Shown here: positions 38,654 through 46,724 of the stretch, piece by piece | Position numbering within the stretch: the first letter of the stretch is position 1 | How the letters are laid out: every line of letters begins with the position of its first letter | Assembly: GCF_028993615.1 (NCBI RefSeq) | Contig: NZ_CP118632.1 | Coordinates: forward strand, 434,001-498,000 | Length of the DNA: 64,000 nucleotides | Reading direction: 5' to 3' | Source: Herbaspirillum sp. WKF16 | GTDB lineage: Bacteria > Pseudomonadota > Gammaproteobacteria > Burkholderiales > Burkholderiaceae_D | Program-made: the position numbers and the translations under genes | Notes under the pieces: generated by a model | What the model saw: only the letters and a program-made list of their open reading frames with translations | Told to the model about the DNA's origin: nothing | Database searches by the model: none

Positions 38654-39544
38654 ATGAGCGAGAAAAACAATACGCGCCAGAGTTTCCAGGACAAGTGGGA
38701 AAAGAATACTGAGCTGGCTTTTGACCAAACAGCTGATGAAGGATCCGATATCTTCAATTGGATCGTCACGCGCAACGGACTGGTTGATGGCGCAGGACTG
38801 AGCGCGTTCTTGAACGGGAAAAAAAGGATTCTGGACGCGGGCTGCGGCAACGGCCGCGTCACTGCGATGCTGCGACGATACTCGGATCCGCAAAAAACAG
38901 AGGTGGTCGGGATCGATTTGGTGGCTGCGCAGATCGCCAAAGCCAATCTGGCAGGGGCCGTGAATGTGGCTTTCCACGACAAGGATCTCCTGGGAGATTT
39001 GTCCGACATCGGAACCTTTGATTTCATCTATTGCCAGGAGGTCTTGCATCACACCAGCGATCCGCGTGGCGCCTTTGGCAATCTTGTCGGTATTTTGTCG
39101 GATGATGGCGAAATTGCCATCTATGTCTATAAGCAAAAGGCCCCCGTTCGCGAGTTCGTGGACGACTTCGTGCGGGATCGTATTGCCGCCTTGTCTTATG
39201 AGGACGCCTACAAGGCTTGCGAGCAGATTACCGAATTGGGCAAGGTGCTGTCGGATCTGAAGGTTACGGTCAACGTGCCTGGGGTCGATGTGCTCGGTAT
39301 TGAGGCCGGAGAATACGACCTGCAGCGATTCATCTATCACTTCTTTATGAAGTGTTTTTGGAACAATGAGTTTTCCAAGAACGACAACGTCGTGATCAAC
39401 TACGATTGGTACCATCCCCAGCTCTGTTCGCGACACACGATGGAAGAGGTTCTCGAGTGGTTCAGTGCGAATCAACTATCCGTTGTCCACGCGCATGAGG
39501 ATCACTATGGCATTACCGTGCGCGGCGTCAGGGCGCCGCGATGA
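38654..39544 (+). CDS. Class I SAM-dependent methyltransferase
   Basis: Protein of 296 residues with motif I RILDAGCGNGRVTAMLRRY, the acidic loop VVGIDLVAAQIAKANL, and post-motif FDFIYCQEVLHHTSDPRGAF. The N-terminal QDKWEKNTELAFDQTADEG resembles methyltransferases of lipid or sugar acceptors that begin with a WW- or KW-type region. Acceptor unknown. Its stop overlaps the next glycosyltransferase start by 4 bases (ATGA). Confidence 0.82.
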   Translation: MSEKNNTRQSFQDKWEKNTELAFDQTADEGSDIFNWIVTRNGLVDGAGLSAFLNGKKRILDAGCGNGRVTAMLRRYSDPQKTEVVGIDLVAAQIAKANLAGAVNVAFHDKDLLGDLSDIGTFDFIYCQEVLHHTSDPRGAFGNLVGILSDDGEIAIYVYKQKAPVREFVDDFVRDRIAALSYEDAYKACEQITELGKVLSDLKVTVNVPGVDVLGIEAGEYDLQRFIYHFFMKCFWNNEFSKNDNVVINYDWYHPQLCSRHTMEEVLEWFSANQLSVVHAHEDHYGITVRGVRAPR

Positions 39545-40695
39545 AGGTATTACACTGTCCCGAGATCGTCGGTGGCAATGCTCAGCAATTAGCCAAGGCC
39601 GAGCGCGAGGTCGGACTTGACAGTACGGCGGTCGCCCTGCGTGGTAGTAGTTTCGGCTATAAGAGCGACAAGATGCTCTTGTCTAAGCCGGTCGGGCGCC
39701 TGCGTCTGGAGCTGGCAAAGTGGGAATTATTTTTCCGGGCATTTTCCTTCGACGTCGTGCATTTCAATTTTGGCCAGGCAATCATGCCGGCGCCCCGTCC
39801 GATTGATCGCGTCGAATTCAACTGGCTGCAGCGTCGGCTGATTCAAGCGTATTTCCGTGTCTTTGAGCTATTGGATGTCAAATTGCTGAAGGCTTGCGGC
39901 AAGGTGACGGTCATGACATACCAGGGAGACGACGCGCGCCAGGGAGACTATTGCCGAGAGAATTTTCCCATCACGTTTGCCAACGAGGTGGACCAAGCCT
40001 ACTACTCGCCTGAGTCCGATCGTCTCAAGCGGGTACGCATCGCGAAATACGCGAAATATGTGGATCGTATTTTTTCTTTGAATCCAGATCTGCTGCATGT
40101 CCTCCCTGAGCATGCACAATTTCTGCCGTATTGTCATATCGACTTGCGTGAATGGTCGGTGGTGGAGCGGACCCCAGCCGAGCAGAATGTCCGCCCCGTG
40201 GTGCTGCATGCGCCCAGCCATCGCGGGGTCAAAGGCACGCGTTTCATTTTGGACGCCGTGTCCCGCCTGCAGGAAGAGGGTATCGATTTCGAGTTCGTGA
40301 TGGTCGAGGGCATGCGACAGGATGAGGCGCGGCGTCTCTATGAACGCGCTGATATTCTTGTTGATCAGCTACTGGCAGGTTGGTATGGCGGGATTGCGGT
40401 AGAGCTAATGGCTCTGGGCAAGCCGGTCATTGCATACATTCGGGAAGCGGACCTGAAATTCGTCCCGGAGGAAATGCGCGCGCAGTTGCCGGTGGTGCAG
40501 GCCGAGCCGGAAACGATCTACGAAGTGCTTAAACGTTGTCTGACCACGGATCGGGGTCTGCTCCCGGAGATGGGAATGCGCAGCAGGCGATTTGTGGAAC
40601 GTTGGCACGATCCGCATCAGATTGCGGTGCGTATGCTTGAAACCTACAAGAACTGTGTCCGGGAAAAGAATAACGGTTCTGGTCAGATCGGGTAA
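39541..40695 (+). CDS. Glycosyltransferase, GT4-like, paralogue of the gene at 35031
   Basis: GT-B-type protein of 384 residues. The N-terminal domain starts KVLHCPEIVGGNAQQLAKAER, with FDVVHFNFGQAI. The C-terminal domain has VVLHAPSHRGVKGTRFILDAV and ERADILVDQLLAGWYGGIAVELMALGKPVIAYI, mirroring the motifs of the protein at 35031. The D-QL-G-YG-A-E-MA-G-PV block replaces the usual EX7E region of GT4 enzymes. Sugar specificity unknown. The following 141-bp gap before the second flippase has no recognised gene. Confidence 0.8.
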   Translation: MKVLHCPEIVGGNAQQLAKAEREVGLDSTAVALRGSSFGYKSDKMLLSKPVGRLRLELAKWELFFRAFSFDVVHFNFGQAIMPAPRPIDRVEFNWLQRRLIQAYFRVFELLDVKLLKACGKVTVMTYQGDDARQGDYCRENFPITFANEVDQAYYSPESDRLKRVRIAKYAKYVDRIFSLNPDLLHVLPEHAQFLPYCHIDLREWSVVERTPAEQNVRPVVLHAPSHRGVKGTRFILDAVSRLQEEGIDFEFVMVEGMRQDEARRLYERADILVDQLLAGWYGGIAVELMALGKPVIAYIREADLKFVPEEMRAQLPVVQAEPETIYEVLKRCLTTDRGLLPEMGMRSRRFVERWHDPHQIAVRMLETYKNCVREKNNGSGQIG

Positions 40696-40836
40696 GCATC
40701 GCGCGGAGATTTGCATCGACCATCAATTGGCGCAGGTCGTTGATGCTCATCGGATTGCTGAGGCCATGGAGCGGTGAACGAGGTTGGATACCTTCCTGTC
40801 TTACGAGGTGGGCGACAGGCCAGCACGGCATATAAC

Positions 40837-42087
40837 ATGACTGAATTTAGAAAAAATCTGATTACTCTCGTGAGCGGCGCAGGATTGGTGCAGGCTATTC
40901 CCCTGTTGCTGACGCCTGTGCTGACGCGCTTCTACGCGCCATCGGATTTCGGCCTGCTGGCGACATTTACGGCCTTTGTGTCGGTATTGGGTGTCGTGGT
41001 CTGCGGCCGCTACGAATTGACGGTCATGCATGCAAAAAACAAGGTGGAACTGTCCAACCTGTTGACGCTGTCGGCGCTTGTCACGCTCATTGGCAGCGTC
41101 CTGATTGGATGCGTCACTTTTGCGGGAGCCGATCACATTGCGCGTTTCCTTGGCAAGTCCACTCTGGAGCCCTGGGTGAAATGGTCTGCGTTGCCCATTT
41201 TTGCGACGGGCATCATGCAGATATACGCGATCTATTTTGCCCGGGAGAAGAAATATCCAAGCCTGGTGCGCGGCCGCGTACTGCAAAGTGTTGCCACGGG
41301 CTTGATTGGCGTGGTGATCGGGCTGGGGCACTATGGTTTCGTCGGCTTGCTCGCAGGCTATGTGTTGGGTCTGGTGGCCGCAGGCATTTATTTCTTCAGG
41401 ACGCTCCGGTGGACGATGCAGGGCGTCTCCAGGCTGAGGTTGCGCGTCTTGCTGGTTCGTTATCGGCAATATCCCCTGTTTTCCGCGCCGGCGGCGTTGC
41501 TTGATACTGCGACACAAAGCGTGGTGGTCTTCATGCTCTCGCGTTTCTATTCCAGCGACACGCTAGGTTATTACTCCCAGTCGCATCGTTTGCTGATCAT
41601 TCCCCTGGCGTTGATCGGGGCATCGGTGGCACAGGCATTTTTCCAGCATGCATCCGAGCAACGGCGGCAGAAGCAGCCGCTATTGACGTTGCTGAACCAA
41701 ACCAGCCTCAAGTTGCTGATTTACTCCATTCCCTGTTTTGTGCTGTTCGTGCTCCTGGCGCCGTTCATGTTCGAACTCGTGCTCGGCAAAGGCTGGTCGA
41801 CAGCGGGTGAATATGGCCGTGTGGTGGCGGTGGCATACCTGGTCCGCCTGGCAGTGTCACCTGTGTCATCGGTATTCCTGGTTGTGGAGCGAGTGCGTGT
41901 GGGGGCGCTGTGGCAGCTCATTTATTTCTGTTGCAGTTTCACGGTGCTGACGCTTGTTGCGTGGCTACGTGTCCCTGTTAAGACTTTCTTGATTGTGTAC
42001 GCGGTGCACGAGGTTATTTTGTACGGCCTGTATTTCGCTTTCGCAAGATACGTATGCAAGGCCGACGACATGAAGAGGTTGGCGTAG
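40837..42087 (+). CDS. Wzx-type oligosaccharide flippase (second copy)
   Basis: MOP-superfamily membrane protein of 416 residues with about 11-12 hydrophobic segments. The opening FRKNLITLVSGAGLVQAIPLLLTPVLTRFYAPSDFG is the classic start of the RfbX/Wzx family, as are the later SRFYSSDTLGYYSQSHR and MFELVLGKGWSTAGEY. I chose ATG 40837 (MTEFRKN); an in-frame GTG 63 bases upstream would add unconserved residues. Two flippases in one locus are unusual: either they handle different lipid-linked glycans or one is a leftover from a serotype exchange. Confidence 0.88.
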   Translation: MTEFRKNLITLVSGAGLVQAIPLLLTPVLTRFYAPSDFGLLATFTAFVSVLGVVVCGRYELTVMHAKNKVELSNLLTLSALVTLIGSVLIGCVTFAGADHIARFLGKSTLEPWVKWSALPIFATGIMQIYAIYFAREKKYPSLVRGRVLQSVATGLIGVVIGLGHYGFVGLLAGYVLGLVAAGIYFFRTLRWTMQGVSRLRLRVLLVRYRQYPLFSAPAALLDTATQSVVVFMLSRFYSSDTLGYYSQSHRLLIIPLALIGASVAQAFFQHASEQRRQKQPLLTLLNQTSLKLLIYSIPCFVLFVLLAPFMFELVLGKGWSTAGEYGRVVAVAYLVRLAVSPVSSVFLVVERVRVGALWQLIYFCCSFTVLTLVAWLRVPVKTFLIVYAVHEVILYGLYFAFARYVCKADDMKRLA

Positions 42088-42089
42088 AT

Positions 42090-44108
42090 ATGTGCGGAAT
42101 CGCTGCAGTTTTCAGCCGTTCGGGAGCGGCGCACTCCCGGATCGGCGGTATGACGGACATCATTCGCCATCGTGGTCCGGATGACGAGGGTTTTGTGCTG
42201 TTCGACGACAGTGGCGCGCCGACGGCGCTGGGCGGAAAGGATACGCCTGCCGCCGCGTATTCGAGCCCATATGCCTACGCGCCTTCGGCAGTCTTGGAGG
42301 CGACCGCCGAGACGCATGCGGCGGTCGCGTTGGGCCACCGTCGCCTATCGATCGTCGACGTCTCGCCTGCAGGCCACCAGCCGATGTGCAGTTCGGATCG
42401 CAAGCTTTGGATCGTCTATAACGGTGAGGTCTATAACCACATTGAGCTGCGTGTGGAACTGGAAGCGCTGGGCGAGCGCTTCGATTCCCATTCCGATACG
42501 GAAGTCATCCTGGCGGCCTATCGGCAGTGGGGTGTCGATTGCCTGTCGCGCTTCAATGGCATGTTTGCCTTTATCGTGGTTGACCAGTTGAAGGGCCGGG
42601 TCTTCATCGCTCGCGATCGGTTTGGCGTCAAGCCGCTCTACTATTGGGCCTCTCCGGACGGTATCGCGTTCGCGTCGGAAATCAAGCAGTTCACCGGGCT
42701 GCCCTCGTGGCAAGCGCGCATGAATGAACAGCGCGTCTATGATTTCCTGAATTGGGGGGTCACCGACCACACAGATGAAACCTTATTCCAGGGCGTCTTC
42801 CAGCTCAAGGCCGGGCAGGCGCTCGATATTGGCATTGATGAACTGAGCCGCATCTCTTCGGCGACCAACGCCCGGCTGCCGGTCTACGATTGGTATCACT
42901 TGGCGGATAAGGGCTTTGATGGCGATCTGAACCAGGCGTCGGAGGGATTCAAGGAGCGCCTGACCGAGGCCGTGCGGTTGCGTTTGCGAGCGGATGTCCC
43001 CGTCGGTTCATGCTTGTCGGGCGGACTTGATTCCTCCTCTATCGTCTCCTTGATGAATCAGCTGATGCAGCAGGCCGGCGCCGAGGGGTTGCAGAAAACC
43101 TTCTCCGCCTGCTCTTCCGTCAAGCGTTTCGACGAGCGGGATTACATCAGCGAGGTGGTCGGTAAGACTGGCGTGGAGGCGCACTACACCTTCCCCGAGA
43201 TGAGCGAGCTGTTCGACATTTGCGAAGAGGTAACCTGGCACCAGGATGAGCCGTTTGGGTCCACTAGCATTTTTGCGCAATGGAAGGTGTTTCAGCTGGC
43301 CGCGGAGACCGGGGTAAAAGTGATGCTTGACGGCCAGGGCGCCGATGAGCAACTGGCCGGATATCACACCTTCTTTGCTCCTTACTTTGCCGGCCTGTTC
43401 AAACAAGGGAAGTGGCTGACCCTGTGGCGGGAAATCCAGGCCAATAAGCGCGTTCACGGTTACTCCGAACTGACCTCGCTGAAACACCTTGCAAACATGC
43501 TCTTGCCCGAAGCCATGCGCCAGGCGCTGCGCAAGTTGGGGGGGAAGGCTTCCGCGCATGCCGATTGGCTCAATTGGCAAACGATGAAGATGCAGCCACA
43601 GGATCCGTTCGCGAGCCTGGGGGGGAAGACCGATTCGCTCAAGCAGTTTTCCCGCGCCCAACTGACTGCGACCAATCTGCAAATGCTGTTGCACTGGGAG
43701 GATCGCGATTCCATGGCGCATTCGATCGAATCCCGGGTTCCCTTCCTGGACTACCGCCTGGTCGAGTATGTGCTTTCCTTGCCCGACGGCTTCAAGTTAG
43801 CCGGAGGCGTGACCAAGCGCGTATTACGCGAATCAATGAAGGACATCTTGCCGGAACGGGTTCGTATGCGTATGGACAAGTTGGGTTTTGTTACTCCGGA
43901 AGAAATTTGGGTGCGTCATGAGGCTCCCGAGAAGTTTCGGCAGGCTGTGGAAGCGGCCATCAATGCATCGAAAGGCATTCTGAACAGTAAGGCGCTAGCG
44001 CTATTCGACGACATTGTGTCGGGTGCGCGTCCCTTCAATTTTGTCGTGTGGCGCATTGTCAGTTTTGGAATGTGGGTAAAGCAATTTAACGTCGGCAGGG
44101 AAAAATGA
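42090..44108 (+). CDS. Asparagine synthetase B-type glutamine amidotransferase (second copy)
   Basis: Amidotransferase of 672 residues. The glutaminase domain begins MCGIAAVFSR (Cys2), with IRHRGPDDEGFV, then an insertion of about 45 residues before LGHRRLSIVDVSPAGHQPM and YNGEVYNH. The synthetase domain has SCLSGGLDSSSIVSLMN (PP-loop). ATG 42090 was taken because it places Cys at position 2; an upstream in-frame start would bury the nucleophile. It is divergent from the copy at 29863 (extra insertion, different C-terminus), so each may amidate a different acceptor, for example two uronic acids. Its stop overlaps the epimerase start (ATGA). Confidence 0.9.
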   Translation: MCGIAAVFSRSGAAHSRIGGMTDIIRHRGPDDEGFVLFDDSGAPTALGGKDTPAAAYSSPYAYAPSAVLEATAETHAAVALGHRRLSIVDVSPAGHQPMCSSDRKLWIVYNGEVYNHIELRVELEALGERFDSHSDTEVILAAYRQWGVDCLSRFNGMFAFIVVDQLKGRVFIARDRFGVKPLYYWASPDGIAFASEIKQFTGLPSWQARMNEQRVYDFLNWGVTDHTDETLFQGVFQLKAGQALDIGIDELSRISSATNARLPVYDWYHLADKGFDGDLNQASEGFKERLTEAVRLRLRADVPVGSCLSGGLDSSSIVSLMNQLMQQAGAEGLQKTFSACSSVKRFDERDYISEVVGKTGVEAHYTFPEMSELFDICEEVTWHQDEPFGSTSIFAQWKVFQLAAETGVKVMLDGQGADEQLAGYHTFFAPYFAGLFKQGKWLTLWREIQANKRVHGYSELTSLKHLANMLLPEAMRQALRKLGGKASAHADWLNWQTMKMQPQDPFASLGGKTDSLKQFSRAQLTATNLQMLLHWEDRDSMAHSIESRVPFLDYRLVEYVLSLPDGFKLAGGVTKRVLRESMKDILPERVRMRMDKLGFVTPEEIWVRHEAPEKFRQAVEAAINASKGILNSKALALFDDIVSGARPFNFVVWRIVSFGMWVKQFNVGREK

Positions 44109-45205
44109 AGATAGTGACGGTGGTTGGCGCTCGCCCCCAATTCATTAAGGCGGCAGCAGTTTCTCGCGCAATTGCGGCCTTGCCGGGAGCGAAAGAGATT
44201 CTCCTGCATACTGGACAGCACTACGACAACAACATGTCGGATATATTTTTCGACGAGCTCGGCATTCCCAGGCCCGACTATCATCTTGGCGTTCACGGCG
44301 GTGGGCATGGCCAGATGACCGGCCAAATGCTGATCAAGATCGAAGAGGTTCTGATCAAGGAGGCGCCCGACTGGGTGCTGGTCTACGGCGATACCAATTC
44401 AACCTTGGCTGGCGCGTTGGCCGCATCCAAGTTGCATATTCCGATCGCGCACGTCGAGGCCGGGCTGCGCTCCTTCAATCGGCGCATGCCGGAAGAAGTC
44501 AACCGTGTATTGACGGACCATATTTCGACGCTGCTCTTCGCGCCGACCGATAGCGCCGTGAAGAATCTCGCGCAAGAGGGCGTTAGTCAGCTCGCCGTGC
44601 GCCGCGTAGGCGACGTGATGTTTGATGCGGCCTTGTATTACGGTCGCGTGGCAGAAGCCTCCAGCACCATCTTGCAAGCGACTGGGCTGCAGGCAGGACT
44701 CTATGCCCTGGCCACCATCCATCGCTCCGAGAACACCGACGACCCACAGCGTTTACGGCAGATCATTGAATGCCTCAATCATGCCGCGGGGCATTTGGAT
44801 GTCGTACTGCCCTTGCACCCGCGCACCAGGGCGGCGATGGAACGCCTCGATGGCGGCGGCCGCCTGTCGGATCGCATCAGCGTGATCGACCCTGTGGGTT
44901 ACCTCGACATGGTGATGCTGGAGAAGCATGCCCGCGTGATCGTGACCGACTCCGGTGGCGTGCAGAAGGAAGCGTATTTCCATCGGGTGCCGTGCATTAC
45001 CCTGCGCGATGAAACGGAATGGGTTGAGTTGGTTGACTGCCAATGGAACACCCTGGTGGGAACAGACGCCAAGCAATTCAAGGCTGGTTTCGAGTTTGCC
45101 TGCGATGACAGCCGACGCCCGCAATGGATTGCCAATCTTTACGGTGACGGCAGCTCCGCCGCGGAAATCGCGCGCCAGCTCAACGCCGGCACTGACCGCC
45201 CTTGA
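44105..45205 (+). CDS. wbpI: UDP-GlcNAc3NAcA 2-epimerase (WbpI type, non-hydrolysing)
   Basis: Non-hydrolysing UDP-sugar 2-epimerase of 366 residues. KIVTVVGARPQFIKAAAVSR, HTGQHYDNNMSDIFFDELGIPRPDY and especially HGGGHGQMTGQMLIKIEEVL match my recollection of WbpI/WlbD rather than WecB. It would convert UDP-GlcNAc3NAcA from the WbpABDE enzymes into UDP-ManNAc3NAcA, the donor used in P. aeruginosa O5 and Bordetella band A. It is distant (18 kb) from wbpA-E but in the same transcription direction. A related but distinct epimerase lies at 51163. Confidence 0.85.
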   Translation: MKIVTVVGARPQFIKAAAVSRAIAALPGAKEILLHTGQHYDNNMSDIFFDELGIPRPDYHLGVHGGGHGQMTGQMLIKIEEVLIKEAPDWVLVYGDTNSTLAGALAASKLHIPIAHVEAGLRSFNRRMPEEVNRVLTDHISTLLFAPTDSAVKNLAQEGVSQLAVRRVGDVMFDAALYYGRVAEASSTILQATGLQAGLYALATIHRSENTDDPQRLRQIIECLNHAAGHLDVVLPLHPRTRAAMERLDGGGRLSDRISVIDPVGYLDMVMLEKHARVIVTDSGGVQKEAYFHRVPCITLRDETEWVELVDCQWNTLVGTDAKQFKAGFEFACDDSRRPQWIANLYGDGSSAAEIARQLNAGTDRP

Positions 45206-45251
45206 ACCTTTGACGGCTGTCCGCGCTTGTGGCCGCATCCCATTGGAAATA

Positions 45252-46583
45252 ATGCGTATGAAAATATTAGAACGCCTGCTGGCTCCTGCGAAATTCGAAT
45301 ATCTCTGGCTGGTTCCTTTGATTGGCATGCTGACGATCTATGGCGCGGGAAGCGTCATCGGCTTGCTGGTGTTTCATGATGAAGCCGCGTTGACTTTGCT
45401 CGGCATCTTGGTGCTAGGCGCGCTTGTTTATATACTCGGCTATCTGGCGATTGGCCGCAGAATATCGCTGGACTTCTTGTCGGCTTGGCGCGGCAGGGTG
45501 GGCGTGAATACGAATGTCGTGATTGGCGTCATCGTGGCGCTCTACTTCCTGATGATCGCCTATTCAGCATTCACGGCCCCTAAACTCGCTTTGTTCGAAG
45601 CGCTGCGCGGCGCCAATGCGTCAGATATTTCTATCGCCCGTCAAATGCTTTTCATCACCAGGACCGGACCGGAGAAGATCCTGGTTTACCTGAATGCCTT
45701 CCTCAGCTCGGTTTTCTTGCCGTATGCGATCGCCACGTCGTACCTCGACAAGAAAAAATATCGGCACATCTTGCTGTTTGCCTTCGTGCTTAGCCTGACA
45801 CTTTCCTTGGAGAAGGCGCTGGTGATCAAGGCCTTCCTGCCTTTGGTCATCCTGGCAATCAATCGATGGATGCCGCGTCGCTCCGGCGTCATTTTTGGCG
45901 CCCTCATGGTGGCCATCGTGATGTCGATGACCTCTCTTTCCAAAATGGGTAATGTGGGCGATGGCGTGGCTGAACGAGGGGCGCTGTCGCGTACTTTCGA
46001 TCAAACCAAGGCGGGGCGTGTTCCTGGCGCGGAATCCAAGATGTTGGGCTTTGTCCTTGCTGAAGTGGCAAAGCTGGGCGAGAAGATTGAGCCGCTCAAG
46101 AACCGCTTCGCATTGGTCGATTCCGGCTCTTTGTCCGGTTATCTCGTCAACCGCATTTTGTGGATTCCCTACGTCACGGCTTACGACTGGATCTTATATT
46201 TCAATCGAGAACTGGATTCGGAGTACCTGACCGGCCGCACCAGTCTGGTGGTGAGCTTCTTGACCGGGCAGCAGAAATTCAATATGAGCGGAGAGGTATT
46301 TGCCGCGGAGTATGGAAGTGACGGGACCCTCAATACAGGATCCTCAAACACCATCTTCCTGGTCGACATGTTTGTCAACTTTGGCTGGATCGGGGTAATT
46401 GGTGTCGCCTTCGTGGTGATGCTGATGTCGCGCTTTTTTGAACGGATCGGCGATCCCGCAGCGACTGCTTGTTATTATTATTTCATCTATCAGTTGATGA
46501 TCGGCTCGTTTTTCGGGGTGATGTTCAGCGACGGGGTTGCCGCATTCTTGTTACTGGTTTGTTTCGTAAGGCCGAAGCGGTAA
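45252..46583 (+). CDS. O-antigen/repeat-unit polymerase, Wzy-like
   Basis: Polytopic membrane protein of 443 residues with about 10 hydrophobic segments (for example near residues 15-35, 45-65, 85-105, 150-170, 175-215, and the last at about 420-440) and a large polar loop between about 235 and 375. Conserved features are few, as usual for Wzy. The loop contains GTLNTGSSNTIFLVDMFVNFGWIGV, a pattern seen in oligosaccharide repeat-unit polymerases (T-G-x2-N-T-x8-F-N-G-x4). It would polymerise lipid-linked repeats in the periplasm. Start at ATG 45252 after GGAAAT. It is the only polymerase candidate in the locus. Confidence 0.82.
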   Translation: MRMKILERLLAPAKFEYLWLVPLIGMLTIYGAGSVIGLLVFHDEAALTLLGILVLGALVYILGYLAIGRRISLDFLSAWRGRVGVNTNVVIGVIVALYFLMIAYSAFTAPKLALFEALRGANASDISIARQMLFITRTGPEKILVYLNAFLSSVFLPYAIATSYLDKKKYRHILLFAFVLSLTLSLEKALVIKAFLPLVILAINRWMPRRSGVIFGALMVAIVMSMTSLSKMGNVGDGVAERGALSRTFDQTKAGRVPGAESKMLGFVLAEVAKLGEKIEPLKNRFALVDSGSLSGYLVNRILWIPYVTAYDWILYFNRELDSEYLTGRTSLVVSFLTGQQKFNMSGEVFAAEYGSDGTLNTGSSNTIFLVDMFVNFGWIGVIGVAFVVMLMSRFFERIGDPAATACYYYFIYQLMIGSFFGVMFSDGVAAFLLLVCFVRPKR

Positions 46584-46645
46584 ATGACAGTGCAACGGTT
46601 TGATCGGTAATTAGCCGGAATATGGTGATTGTTTTTCCTGTTCTC

Positions 46646-46653
46646 TATAAAAT
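46646..46653 (+). promoter_or_regulatory. Possible internal -10 element in the polysaccharide locus
   Basis: TATAAAAT in the 141-bp gap between the polymerase and the next glycosyltransferase resembles a -10 hexamer. No good -35 at 16-18 bp is visible, so it is only a candidate for an internal promoter serving the L-amino sugar half of the locus. Confidence 0.25.
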
Positions 46654-46724
46654 CTCGCTTTTTGCGCGGATTTGAGTGCGCCCAGGCGGCATGATGCCGG
46701 AGCAGACTGTATAGCGGAGTTTTT

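Noticed and set aside
40774-40836. Upstream GTG start for the second flippase
   Set aside because: It adds 21 unconserved residues before the standard Wzx N-terminus.
29863-44108. The two AsnB-type genes as a recent tandem duplication
   Set aside because: They differ in length, carry different insertions after the glutaminase N-terminus and have unlike C-termini, so they are separate acquisitions or old paralogues.
46679-46700. Short hairpin (CGGCATGATGCCG) before the CTG-start glycosyltransferase as a terminator
   Set aside because: The stem is only 5-6 bp with a minimal loop and no following U-run.
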